10,984 bases of DNA from Acidobacteriaceae bacterium (GTDB lineage: Bacteria > Acidobacteriota > Terriglobia > Terriglobales > Acidobacteriaceae): assembly GCA_030039895.1 (NCBI GenBank), contig JASHUR010000196.1, positions 1 to 10,984 of the forward strand, in the 5' to 3' direction. Positions 1-7,433 of the stretch are shown here, piece after piece. The notes under the pieces were generated by a model that was not told the DNA's origin, made no database searches, and saw only the letters and a program-made list of their open reading frames with translations. The translations under genes were made by a program, and so were the position numbers. How positions within the stretch are numbered: the stretch's first letter is position 1; every line of letters starts with the position of its first letter.

Positions 1-61
1 CGCACCACGCCCGGCCCTGACGCCCGGCCCACTTGCCCACAGTCACCCACTCGCTGCTACC

Positions 62-526
62 ATGTCAGCCATGAACAAACTCGCGCCATTCCTCTGGTTC
101 AATGACAATGCCGAAGAAGCCGCTGAGTTCTACCTGAGCATCTTCCCGCACGCGCGCAAGCTCGACGAGCTGCGCTCGAAAGGCGTCGGCCCCTGGCCCG
201 TAGGCAAAATCGCCACCATCACCATCGAGCTTGAAGGTCAGGAGATGGTCTTTCTCAACGGCGGCCCCGCGTATCAGCTCAACCCTGCCTTTTCCTTCTT
301 CGTCCGCTGCGACTCCCAGCAGGAAATCGACACCTACTGGGACAAGCTGATCGAAGGCGGCAAACCCATGGCCTGCGGCTGGCTCACCGACCGTTTCGGA
401 CTGTGCTGGCAGATTGTGCCACGCAACATCGGCGAGCTGATCAGCCACCCCAAAGCCATGGAGGCCATGATGGGCATGGTCAAGATGGACCTGCACGCGC
501 TCGAAGCCGCCGCACGCGAAAACTGA
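62..526 (+). CDS. VOC-superfamily protein, PhnB-like (glyoxalase/bleomycin-resistance fold)
   Basis: A 154-residue soluble protein with the layout of PhnB-like VOC proteins (often labelled '3-demethylubiquinone-9 3-methyltransferase', a label not supported by biochemistry). The N-terminal PFLWFNDNAEEAAEFY (residues 9-24), the FLNGGP strand (64-69), SFFVRCDSQQEID (78-90) and CGWLTDRFGLCWQIVP (105-120) are the family's conserved blocks in the usual order. The full length matches a complete family member. Members form dimers of paired beta-alpha-beta-beta-beta units. Substrate and reaction are unknown for this subfamily, so no function is claimed. In the last block the family normally reads GLSWQIVP, whereas this protein has Cys115 at the Ser position. 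No clear Shine-Dalgarno site precedes ATG 62 or the alternative ATG 71 (three codons in), so the start is open between the two. The gene converges on the glycosyltransferase gene, with 58 bp between the stops. Confidence 0.93.
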   Translation: MSAMNKLAPFLWFNDNAEEAAEFYLSIFPHARKLDELRSKGVGPWPVGKIATITIELEGQEMVFLNGGPAYQLNPAFSFFVRCDSQQEIDTYWDKLIEGGKPMACGWLTDRFGLCWQIVPRNIGELISHPKAMEAMMGMVKMDLHALEAAAREN

Positions 527-584
527 GGGCCGGGTGCCCCATATCTCTTCGAGACACAGCGCACGCCCGCCGCCTCATACTCGC

Positions 585-2108
585 TCATCCAAAATCACGA
601 TGCCGCTTCCAGACCTCTGCCCACGGAAACCGTAGAGGCCCGCACAGAAAAATATCCGGGTGGTCCACGCTCTCTTCATTCCGCACCCCAAGCGAATTCC
701 CGTTGTGCCCCGCCAGGCGGCAGCCGCTAAAGATTGAGTTGGCCTCCTCGCTCGAAAGGCCGAGAACGATGATCGTAGTCGGCGGAGGCGTAGGGTAGCC
801 CCAGTACCATTCCGAGTTCGTCGTGCCGATCGGCTCCGGCAGATGGTAAGCGCGCCCAAGAATTTCAATCGCGCCATATTCGCCATAATTCGCGGTCGTA
901 ATGCCCAGGTGCGCCTGCTCGTCCGCAGGCAGCGAGTCGCGAATCTGGGCCACCGTCCGCACCAACTGGTTCCACCCAATTTCTTCCCGCAGGTCCTCGC
1001 TATGCTGCAGAGCGTACTCCTTCAGCGGCCCGCTCGTGGCAATGGGCATAAGCCGGGCACAAACCACGGCCGAGACGAAAACAAACGCCGCAACCCACAC
1101 GCTCTCCACCGTAACGCGGCCCCAGCGCGGCAGCCTGCCTAGACAGCGCTCCGCAACCACAGCGCCCATCGCCAGCAGCATCGGATACGCTCCCGCCGTG
1201 TAGTAGAACCGCCCCTTGCCCGCAAAGAAAAGAGCGACCGGAACCAGATACATCCACGCCAGCATGCGATAGCGCTGGCTGAACAGGTAACCAATCAGTC
1301 CGGCAATCCACAGCGGCGCTGCGGCAACGTTTGCGTCATAGAGAAACTGCCCTTTCCAGAAGCCGTCGGCGCGGCCTTCCGCCACATCGCGCGCGTGAAT
1401 GTGCTGAAGAAACGTGTAGGAAATAAAATCGTGACGGATCAGCCAGATCAGGTTGGGCAGAAAAATAAGCAAGGCGATACCAACGCCCGCCCAGAACCAT
1501 CCCGTCGCAAAATAGCGCCTCGCGCGTGTAAACACCAGCCCCGCAACGATCCCGGCGACATAAAAAACAATCGCGTACTTGGTCTCAAGCCCCAGGCCGA
1601 TGGTGGCCCCGATGGCCAGCCACCACCGCGGGTCCTCCGACTTAAGCAGCTTGATAACGAAGTACGCGATCAGCACCCACCACAGCATCCCAAACGACGT
1701 GTACTGAAATTCCGTGGCCTCAAACACCGGCAGTGGTGAGAACGCGACGGCCAGAGCCGTTGTCACCTGCGCCAGCCGCCCGCCTCCAAGCTCGCGCGCC
1801 GTCAGGCCGGAGACATATATAAGGATCGCCTGCGCGATCACCGAAAACAGACGGAGCCAAACGATCGACAGGCCAAAAAGGCTTAGGCCGATGCGCTCAA
1901 CAAAGGGAGTAAACGGCGGGAAGGCGACAAATCCCCAGTCAAGATGCCGCGCGTCGGATAGAAACTGCAGCTCGTCGCGATGAAAGCCATAGCGATTATC
2001 AGTAAGGATATGGAAGAGCGCGACGGCAGCGGCAATTGCCAGCAGGACAAGGATATCGGACCGGCGATCGCCGCTTGTTGAAGTCTGATCGAGGCTGTTC
2101 GAGGACAA
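585..2108 (-). CDS. GT39/ArnT-like polyprenol-phosphate-dependent membrane glycosyltransferase
   Basis: A polytopic inner-membrane protein of about 507 residues from the chosen TTG start. It resembles the ArnT/PMT_2 (GT39-type, GT-C fold) glycosyltransferases, which move a sugar from a polyprenyl-phosphate donor to a lipid, glycan or protein on the periplasmic side. After a short cytoplasmic N-terminus and a first helix (about 19-35), the first periplasmic loop carries the acidic pair expected for catalysis, FHRDEL (Asp45-Glu46), followed by the WGFVAFPPFTPF block typical of the family. Many further hydrophobic helices follow, one with the GLGLETKYAI signature. The C-terminal ~130 residues form a soluble periplasmic-type domain. 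TTG 2108 is preferred: AGGAG (2119-2115) lies 6 nt upstream, and it puts the first helix where homologues have it. GTG 2243 also has a fine GGGAGG site 7 nt upstream but adds 45 residues of atypical composition. Acceptor and sugar cannot be told from sequence. Confidence 0.9.
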   Translation of the reverse strand: MSSNSLDQTSTSGDRRSDILVLLAIAAAVALFHILTDNRYGFHRDELQFLSDARHLDWGFVAFPPFTPFVERIGLSLFGLSIVWLRLFSVIAQAILIYVSGLTARELGGGRLAQVTTALAVAFSPLPVFEATEFQYTSFGMLWWVLIAYFVIKLLKSEDPRWWLAIGATIGLGLETKYAIVFYVAGIVAGLVFTRARRYFATGWFWAGVGIALLIFLPNLIWLIRHDFISYTFLQHIHARDVAEGRADGFWKGQFLYDANVAAAPLWIAGLIGYLFSQRYRMLAWMYLVPVALFFAGKGRFYYTAGAYPMLLAMGAVVAERCLGRLPRWGRVTVESVWVAAFVFVSAVVCARLMPIATSGPLKEYALQHSEDLREEIGWNQLVRTVAQIRDSLPADEQAHLGITTANYGEYGAIEILGRAYHLPEPIGTTNSEWYWGYPTPPPTTIIVLGLSSEEANSIFSGCRLAGHNGNSLGVRNEESVDHPDIFLCGPLRFPWAEVWKRHRDFG

Positions 2109-2114
2109 TGCGCG

Positions 2115-2119
2115 CTCCT
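2115..2119 (-). promoter_or_regulatory. Shine-Dalgarno site supporting the TTG start of the GT39 gene
   Basis: AGGAG on the minus strand, 6 nt before TTG 2108. It competes with GGGAGG at 2256-2251, which sits 7 nt before GTG 2243 in the same frame. The downstream site is favoured because the residues between the two starts do not resemble the family and use codons that are rare elsewhere in the gene (aga, cta, tgt). Confidence 0.45.
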
Positions 2120-2292
2120 GAGAATTACTCAAGGGGAGTTTACGAGCAAAAGCAGGCGTTGGTTCCGTCGCGGCGCAGGTTAGTCTCACAGAAATCACCA
2201 ACACGTCGTCCATACACGTTGGGACGTTCAACCGCCCCCGCACTCACCCACCTCCCTTTGCGATACACTTGCCTTGCCCCCAAAGGACGCGT

Positions 2293-3336
2293 ATGCCTCC
2301 CATCTCCGCTCTGGATGCGATTGGGCCCGCCATTCAACGGACCAGAACCTTCCTCTTCCGGCCGTTCCGGCTGCCTACGTTTCTCAAGCTCTGCCTGGTC
2401 GCGCTGCTCACCGAAGGCCTCGGCGGCGATTTCAACTTCTCCTCGCCCGGCAGTCACACATCGCCCCGTACGCACTTCGTCGATTTGCCATCGGCCCTCA
2501 CCCCCGGACTCATCGCCGCGATCGTTGCCGGAGCGCTGGCCTTCATCGTGCTCTGCTTTGTCGCCTATTACCTGATCACGCGCCTGCGATTTGCCTATTT
2601 CCATTGCCTCATTAGCAACACCACCGAGATTCGCCCCGGCTGGCGCCTGTATCGCTCGCAAGCCGCCCGCTTCTTCTGGCTCAATGTCGTGGTAGGGTTT
2701 TGCTTCCTGCTTCTCGCCGCCATCCTCGCCGTGCCTTTCGTGGCCGGGTTCTGGCGGATGTTTCATCGCACGCCGGCGGGCAGCCCTCCCAGTCTTGGCT
2801 TGCTGCTGTCTCTCCTCTTGCCCCTGATTCCCATCATCTTTCTCCTCGTGCTTGCCGGCATTGCAGCCGACGTCATTCTTCGCGATTTCATGCTGCCGCA
2901 CTTCGCCCTCGACAACGCAACCGCCGGCCAGGCCTGGGCTGCCGCATGGACGCGCATCAAGGCCGAAAAAGCTTCCTTCTTTGTCTACGCCTTGCTGCGA
3001 GTCATCCTGCCCATCGCGGCAATGATCGGGCTCTTCCTTGTACTCATCATTCCTACGCTCATCATCGTCGCTGCCTTTGCCGTCCTCGAAATCGGAATTC
3101 ATTCCGCCTTCGCGGACGCCACCGGCGCAATGGCCTTCATCGGGATCTTTCTCGAGGTACTTGTGGGCCTCATTGCATTTTGCATGGCGCTCTTCGCCAG
3201 CCTCTGCGTCGGAGGGCCGTTAGGCACAGCAATCCGCGAGTATGCTTTGCTCTTCTACGGCACGCGCTACGACCGCCTCGGAGGATTTCTCTTCCCGCCT
3301 CCCAGTTCCCCGCTGAATTCGCTCGGAACTGCCTGA
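2293..3336 (+). CDS. Polytopic membrane protein of unknown function (possibly DUF7544-like)
   Basis: A 347-residue integral membrane protein. I cannot assign a function. The N-terminal stretch (about 9-40, with RTRTFLFRPFRLPTFLKL) looks like an amphipathic or interfacial segment leading into the membrane, as in DUF7544-like and GDPD-membrane-domain-like proteins. Clear hydrophobic segments follow at about 73-97, 131-152, 168-195, 230-262 and 280-305. Between them are polar loops, including RDFMLPHFALDNATAGQAW (197-215), which resembles the 'DFVxPxxxL' loop I associate with that group. The DUF7544 link is from memory and tentative. ATG 2293 is chosen because AAGGA (2283-2287) lies 5 nt upstream; a TTG 24 bp earlier has no such support. 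It is divergent from the glycosyltransferase and lies 67 bp before the receptor kinase on the same strand, so a link to the kinase is possible but unproven. Complete, no frameshift seen. Confidence 0.85.
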   Translation: MPPISALDAIGPAIQRTRTFLFRPFRLPTFLKLCLVALLTEGLGGDFNFSSPGSHTSPRTHFVDLPSALTPGLIAAIVAGALAFIVLCFVAYYLITRLRFAYFHCLISNTTEIRPGWRLYRSQAARFFWLNVVVGFCFLLLAAILAVPFVAGFWRMFHRTPAGSPPSLGLLLSLLLPLIPIIFLLVLAGIAADVILRDFMLPHFALDNATAGQAWAAAWTRIKAEKASFFVYALLRVILPIAAMIGLFLVLIIPTLIIVAAFAVLEIGIHSAFADATGAMAFIGIFLEVLVGLIAFCMALFASLCVGGPLGTAIREYALLFYGTRYDRLGGFLFPPPSSPLNSLGTA

Positions 3337-3346
3337 ACCCGCGCCC

Positions 3347-3370
3347 GTCAACACCCTCATCTTCGTTGAC
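3347..3370 (+). repeat. Inverted repeat overlapping the kinase promoter (candidate operator)
   Basis: GTCAAC (3347-3352) and its exact reverse complement GTTGAC (3365-3370) are separated by 12 nt. The right arm contains the first five bases of the proposed -35 hexamer of the kinase gene. Six-base arms can occur by chance, and a regulator is only an inference. Confidence 0.3.
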
Positions 3371-3394
3371 GTGTCTGAGCACGCAACTTAAGAT
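3366..3394 (+). promoter_or_regulatory. Candidate sigma-70-type promoter of the kinase gene
   Basis: TTGACG (3366-3371, 5 of 6 to consensus) is followed after a 17-bp spacer by TAAGAT (3389-3394, 4 of 6). This would place the transcription start at about 3401, only about 3 nt before ATG 3404, giving a nearly leaderless message. That fits the lack of a recognisable Shine-Dalgarno site before the kinase start. Inferred from sequence only. Confidence 0.4.
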
Positions 3395-3403
3395 GGCCGC
3401 AGC

Positions 3404-6175
3404 ATGGCGGACACCGGCGCGCCCATCGGTCAGACCATCTCGCACTACCGCATCGTGGAGAAGCTCGGCCGCGGTGGTATGGGAGTGGTCTACAAGGCCG
3501 AGGACACACGCCTTCGCCGCTTCGTCGCTTTGAAGTTTCTGCCCAATGACCTCGCCCAGGACCCGCAGGCTCTTGCGCGCTTCCAGCGGGAGGCGCTCGC
3601 AGCCTCCGCGCTCAATCATCCCAACATTTGCACCATCTATGACATCGGCGAGGAAGATGGCAGGGTCTTCATCGCCATGGAGTATCTGGAAGGCAAGACC
3701 TTAAAGGACACCATCGCAAGTCGACCAATGGAACTGGAGACGCTGCTGGACGTGGCCATTGGCGTCGCAGACGGGCTGAACGCGGCGCATTCAAAAGGCG
3801 TCATTCATCGAGACATCAAACCGGCAAACATTTTCGTGAACGAGCTCAGCCATGCCAAGATTTTGGATTTTGGATTGGCCAAGGTTGGCCCCGAAAGGGG
3901 CGCGTCAGCCGACGCAGAAACGATGCCCATACGCGACCTCGACCCCGATCATCTGACGACTCCCGGCAGCACTTTGGGCACGGTGGCTTATATGTCGCCC
4001 GAGCAGGTTCGCGCCCGTGATCTGGATGCGCGCACAGACCTTTTCTCCTTTGGTGTCGTGCTGTATCAGATGGCCACCGGGCAGTTGCCCTTTCGAGGCG
4101 GAAGTCCCGGCCTGGTCTTTAAAGCGATCCTCGATGAAGCTCCGGTGCCGCCCGTTCGGCTCAATCCCGACCTGCCTCCAGACCTCGAACGCATCATCGG
4201 CAGGGCGCTCGAGAAAGACCGGAACCTCCGCTACCAGCACGCCTCGGACCTCGCTAGCGACCTGAAGCGTGCCCGGCGCGATACGAGTACCAGTCACGCG
4301 TCCGGCACGCCTGCTGCGTCTTTGGATGGTGAGACCGTGCAAGCGCCGGTCTCCGCCGCAACACGCATCGCCGGCAGTTCTTCCCCAGCCGTCCCCGCAC
4401 GCCGCCGTAAATCAACAGCCGCAATCGCCAGCCTGATCGCCATTCTTCTCGTCGCGGTCCTGGCCTATGGAATATATGCCCTTTTCTTCCGCGAACGGCC
4501 CTTGCCGTTCCAAAACTTTATTGCCTATCAACTCACCCAGACCGGAAAAGCCGGCCTCGCGGCCATCTCTCCCGACGGCCAGTACATCGCCGATGTTGAA
4601 GAGGAGAACGGTCAGCAGAGCCTCTGGTTGCGCAAAGTGCCTGCAGTTGCGCGCTACCGCTATCAGTTGCCTGAAAGCAACACCCAGATAATCCCGCCCG
4701 GGCCGTTCCAATACCTTGACCTACGGTTCTCACCGGATGGAAACTACCTCTATTTTGTCCGCGGGGAGAGCGGCCAGAAACCGCGCTCCGTGTTTCGGGT
4801 GCCCATACTGGGTGGCACTCCCCAGCCCATCGTCAGCGGTGTGTACACCAACATCACCTTCTCTCCTGATGGCCAAAGTTTTGCGTATGCCGTTGCCGAA
4901 AGCCCGGAGATCGGAAAGTTCCGTCTCGTGGTTCACTCCGTTGAAACCGGCCAGGACAAAACTCTGGTCTCCGGTTCTATGGATCAGTTCCTCAGAGATC
5001 CGGCCTGGTCGCCCGATGGTAAGACGATCGTCTGCGTCCTTGTCCACCCATCGGGAGCTTCCCTTACCAGCCTGGTAGCGGTCGATGTCCTCACCGGGAA
5101 GCAAAGTCGCGTCTTCGGCGCCGTAGGCTACCTGAGCAAACTCACGTGGCTTCCCGATGGCCGCGGTTTGCTCGCCCTCTTGCGCGACAAGGAAACCAGC
5201 TTCTTTCGCAATCGAATCGTCGAAATCTCATACCCTCACCCGGCGCTCCATGCTGTCACCCACGACATCGGCGATTATTCCGGCCTCAGTATCTCCTCGG
5301 GCGGTCATTCGTTGGTCACCGTCCTCACGCAAAACCATTACGGTATCTCTGTCGTGCCCGCATCGGCACTGGGCAGCGGTCAGGCAGAGCAACTCACGTC
5401 CTACTCCCCATTGGTCGGCTTCTCCTGGACACGGGACGGGCAAATGATCATCAGCCCGGACATGAGCCTGTACCTTTTCAATCCCGAATCGCACAGCATG
5501 ACTCCTTTGACCGCGCTGCAGCAGGAAGTTCTTGCATTCCAGCCTTCCGCATGCGCCAACGGAGACTTCGTTGTCTTCACTCTTGCCGGCTATCGTGGCG
5601 TGATTACGTCCAACATCTGGCGAATGAACTCAGCAGGGGGCGGTCTCAAGCAGTTGACCGATGGCAAGCTTGATCAGTATCCCGTCTGCTCACCCGATGG
5701 CCGATGGGTCTATTACCTCGACATGGCGAATGGCCAGGTCCTGACCAAAGTGCCCTTGGACGGCGGCAATTCCGAGCCCGTCACAAAGCTTCCCGCGCTC
5801 GCCGAGTTTGGCATCTCTCCCGACGGCAAGCTCGCCGTATTTGCAACCATGGCCTCCTCCGGCAGCCACAAGATTGTCCTCGCGCTGGTGTCTCTCGATT
5901 CCCCGCAAAACACAAAATTCCTGGCAACGCAGCAGCCCATCCAGGGACCAGCGCGCTTCACCCACGATGGCAAGGGTGTGCTCTTTCCATTTCGAAGTAA
6001 CGACGCAGACAATCTCTGGCTCCAGCCGCTCGACGACTCCCCGGGAAAACAGATCACCAATTTCAAATCTGAGCGTATCGCTGATTTTCACTGGTCGTTC
6101 GACGGCAGCAGGCTGGCCCTCGTCCGCGGCCACACCGATTCCGACGTCGTCCTAATTCGCGACTCCGAAAAGTAG
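3404..6175 (+). CDS. Receptor-type Ser/Thr protein kinase with TolB/PD40-like beta-propeller sensor domain
   Basis: A 923-residue membrane-anchored Hanks-type kinase. Kinase domain, about 15-290: glycine loop GRGGMGVV (22-29), ATP-anchoring Lys44 in VALK, alpha-C Glu63, catalytic HRDIKPAN (135-142, Asp137), DFG (155-157, Asp155), activation-segment end GTVAYMSPE (192-200) and DLFSFGVVL in helix F. All catalytic residues are present, so it should be active. A Ser/Thr/Ala-rich juxtamembrane linker (about 293-338) ends in RRRK and leads into one membrane helix (339-362). The remaining ~560 residues are a periplasmic-type beta propeller with repeated PDG motifs: SPDG at 389, 443, 487, 536, 763 and 805, LPDG at 583, and degenerate copies TRDG 676, THDG 853 and SFDG 898. 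The kinase/PD40 fusion is common in Acidobacteriota; ligand and targets are unknown. ATG 3404 has no good Shine-Dalgarno site, but the kinase domain begins only ~15 residues in and nothing better lies upstream. Confidence 0.96.
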   Translation: MADTGAPIGQTISHYRIVEKLGRGGMGVVYKAEDTRLRRFVALKFLPNDLAQDPQALARFQREALAASALNHPNICTIYDIGEEDGRVFIAMEYLEGKTLKDTIASRPMELETLLDVAIGVADGLNAAHSKGVIHRDIKPANIFVNELSHAKILDFGLAKVGPERGASADAETMPIRDLDPDHLTTPGSTLGTVAYMSPEQVRARDLDARTDLFSFGVVLYQMATGQLPFRGGSPGLVFKAILDEAPVPPVRLNPDLPPDLERIIGRALEKDRNLRYQHASDLASDLKRARRDTSTSHASGTPAASLDGETVQAPVSAATRIAGSSSPAVPARRRKSTAAIASLIAILLVAVLAYGIYALFFRERPLPFQNFIAYQLTQTGKAGLAAISPDGQYIADVEEENGQQSLWLRKVPAVARYRYQLPESNTQIIPPGPFQYLDLRFSPDGNYLYFVRGESGQKPRSVFRVPILGGTPQPIVSGVYTNITFSPDGQSFAYAVAESPEIGKFRLVVHSVETGQDKTLVSGSMDQFLRDPAWSPDGKTIVCVLVHPSGASLTSLVAVDVLTGKQSRVFGAVGYLSKLTWLPDGRGLLALLRDKETSFFRNRIVEISYPHPALHAVTHDIGDYSGLSISSGGHSLVTVLTQNHYGISVVPASALGSGQAEQLTSYSPLVGFSWTRDGQMIISPDMSLYLFNPESHSMTPLTALQQEVLAFQPSACANGDFVVFTLAGYRGVITSNIWRMNSAGGGLKQLTDGKLDQYPVCSPDGRWVYYLDMANGQVLTKVPLDGGNSEPVTKLPALAEFGISPDGKLAVFATMASSGSHKIVLALVSLDSPQNTKFLATQQPIQGPARFTHDGKGVLFPFRSNDADNLWLQPLDDSPGKQITNFKSERIADFHWSFDGSRLALVRGHTDSDVVLIRDSEK

Positions 6176-6190
6176 ACCCCTTCACCAGAT

Positions 6191-6280
6191 CACGATCGTG
6201 CTCTGTGCCCCGCGCAACTGCTGATAAGAACTGGCCTGACACGACGAAAGGCCCGTGCGCATGGATCGCAACTGGCGATC
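6191..6280. other. Convergent intergenic region with palindrome and hairpin (possible terminator)
   Basis: Between the stops of the kinase and methyltransferase genes lie a perfect 10-bp palindrome, CACGATCGTG (6191-6200), and an inverted repeat GATCGC-aactg-GCGATC (6264-6280). The latter makes a 6-bp stem with a 5-nt loop and overlaps the last bases of the methyltransferase gene. Neither is followed by a clear T-run on either strand, so a classical intrinsic terminator is not shown. Confidence 0.25.
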
Positions 6281-6860
6281 AGAAAATGTACGGCACCAGG
6301 GCGGCGGTTTTATGCGCATAGGTGGCATACGTCTCCCCAAATTGCGAGCGCATCCACGCCTCCTCCATGCGAAATTTGGCCCTGAGCGCCAGGAATACCA
6401 GGACGAAAGCGATGAACCCGCGCACCTGGGAGAGCGCAATCGCGGTGCCAATAAATCCGGTCAGAATGCCGGTATAGATGGGGTGACGGACCAGCGAATA
6501 AGGGCCAGTGGTAATCAGCTCGTGGCCCTGCTTAATGGTCACCGCGCGGCTCCAGTTGCTGCCCAGGTGCAGGCGCGCCCACACCGCGAAGAGCAGCCCT
6601 CCTACGGTAACAGCAGCTCCAATCCAAAACGGCCAGATGCCGGACGGCCAGATCTCGAGGTAAAGCCAGCGCAGCGGGATGCGAGGTATCGAGAGGAGGG
6701 CGACGGCGATCAGGAAAGCCAGCGCCCGCAGAATGCGCGATGCGGCCGGCTCGATCCGCTGGGTGGTTTTGCCACGGGCGGTCCTCGCCCAGATGATCTG
6801 CCAGTAAACAAGAAAGACAATCCAGACCACGGGAAAGAACAATTCATAAAACCACAGCAT
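6279..6860 (-). CDS. Isoprenylcysteine carboxyl methyltransferase (ICMT)-family membrane protein
   Basis: A 193-residue inner-membrane protein of the ICMT/PEMT-like family, whose members use S-adenosylmethionine to methylate lipid-linked or small hydrophobic substrates. Membrane segments lie at about 5-24, 43-60, 76-97 and 132-160. The diagnostic methyl-donor motif GPYSLVRHPIYTG (119-131) is complete. It is followed by the conserved RMEEAW acidic pair (Glu166-Glu167) and the FGxxYxxY element (Phe174-Tyr181) near the C-terminus. Length and order fit a full bacterial member. Bacteria lack prenylated CaaX proteins of the eukaryotic type, so the real substrate is unknown and 'protein-S-isoprenylcysteine' activity should not be assumed. 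ATG 6860 is well supported by GGAGG (6871-6867) 6 nt upstream. The gene stands alone, converging on the kinase. Confidence 0.93.
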   Translation of the reverse strand: MLWFYELFFPVVWIVFLVYWQIIWARTARGKTTQRIEPAASRILRALAFLIAVALLSIPRIPLRWLYLEIWPSGIWPFWIGAAVTVGGLLFAVWARLHLGSNWSRAVTIKQGHELITTGPYSLVRHPIYTGILTGFIGTAIALSQVRGFIAFVLVFLALRAKFRMEEAWMRSQFGETYATYAHKTAALVPYIF

Positions 6861-7037
6861 TCAGAACCTCCGGCGCTGTAGTTACTTTAACGCCTCTCGC
6901 AATGTCTACGTGGGCCGGCCGGAAGGAGTTTCATGGCTCATTGCTCTGACCAGCTAACCCTAGGTAAGCTGGCGATTCGATGGTGCAGAACGCGGCCTTT
7001 CTCATACCAAAATTTCGCGCGGCGTCGGTCCTTCTTC

Positions 7038-7046
7038 TGCTACTAT
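7038..7046 (+). promoter_or_regulatory. Extended -10 promoter element upstream of candidate small exported protein
   Basis: TG at 7038-7039, one base, then TACTAT (7041-7046, 4 of 6 to consensus) gives the TGnTAnnnT form of an extended -10 box, which can work without a -35. Transcription would start near 7053, just before the AGGAG at 7060-7064. Confidence 0.3.
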
Positions 7047-7070
7047 TGGGGACACGAACAGGAGCTGCGC

Positions 7071-7433
7071 CTGCGTAAACTGACCACCCTCCTCTGGCTG
7101 TTGTTCCCGATGCTTGCGTTTGGGGCACCGCACAGTTCCGCGCATGCCCGCACAGATGCCTCGATCCACGTGCAGCCGGCTCCCAGCAACGGCTGCGATC
7201 GGCAATTCCCGGCAAACACCGGAATTCAGCGCCCTGCACGAACGGTCGGGGGCGTTACCGTCAGCCAGGAAGATTCCCCTCACCACTCGAGACATCGCCA
7301 GCGGCAGTTGCTGGTCTTGGCGGAGTGCCAGTCTCCTCTCCTTGTGCAGCAATCTGCAAAGACGCGGGCCAACGATCGGTCTCCCTGGCCCCGTGTGTTT
7401 TTCTTTCCTGGACGCTCTCCTCCGTCCTGTTGA
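7071..7433 (+). CDS. Doubtful small exported protein, possible CTG start (or decayed gene)
   Basis: The frame starting at CTG 7071 would give a 120-residue product whose first ~26 residues look like a Sec signal peptide: RKL at the N-terminus, the hydrophobic core TTLLWLLFPMLAFG, then a small-residue stretch ending AHA. AGGAG (7060-7064) is 6 nt upstream, and an extended -10 box lies just before that. Against it: CTG starts are rare, the predicted mature part is rich in Gln, Arg, Pro and Ser with three cysteines (42, 86, 120) and resembles no family I know, and codon use is mixed. The same frame can be opened by ATG 6933 with AAGGAG close upstream, giving 166 residues, but that buries the signal-like stretch at residues 47-72. 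It may also be the surviving 5' end of a decayed secreted-protein gene. Orientation matches the Oar-like gene downstream. Confidence 0.25.
   Translation: MRKLTTLLWLLFPMLAFGAPHSSAHARTDASIHVQPAPSNGCDRQFPANTGIQRPARTVGGVTVSQEDSPHHSRHRQRQLLVLAECQSPLLVQQSAKTRANDRSPWPRVFFFPGRSPPSC

Noticed and set aside
2140..3102. 320-residue minus-strand frame opposite the membrane-protein gene
   Set aside because: Highly charged, low-complexity composition typical of the antisense of a hydrophobic coding region. No domain is recognisable, and the plus-strand gene has clear membrane segments and a Shine-Dalgarno site.
6191..6280. Intrinsic terminator between the convergent kinase and methyltransferase genes
   Set aside because: The palindrome and hairpin are present but lack a following T-run on either strand, so they are kept only as a low-confidence structural feature rather than a terminator call.
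6255..6881. 208-residue plus-strand frame opposite the methyltransferase gene
   Set aside because: The minus strand carries the complete ICMT-family motif set with a good Shine-Dalgarno site. This frame is its shadow.
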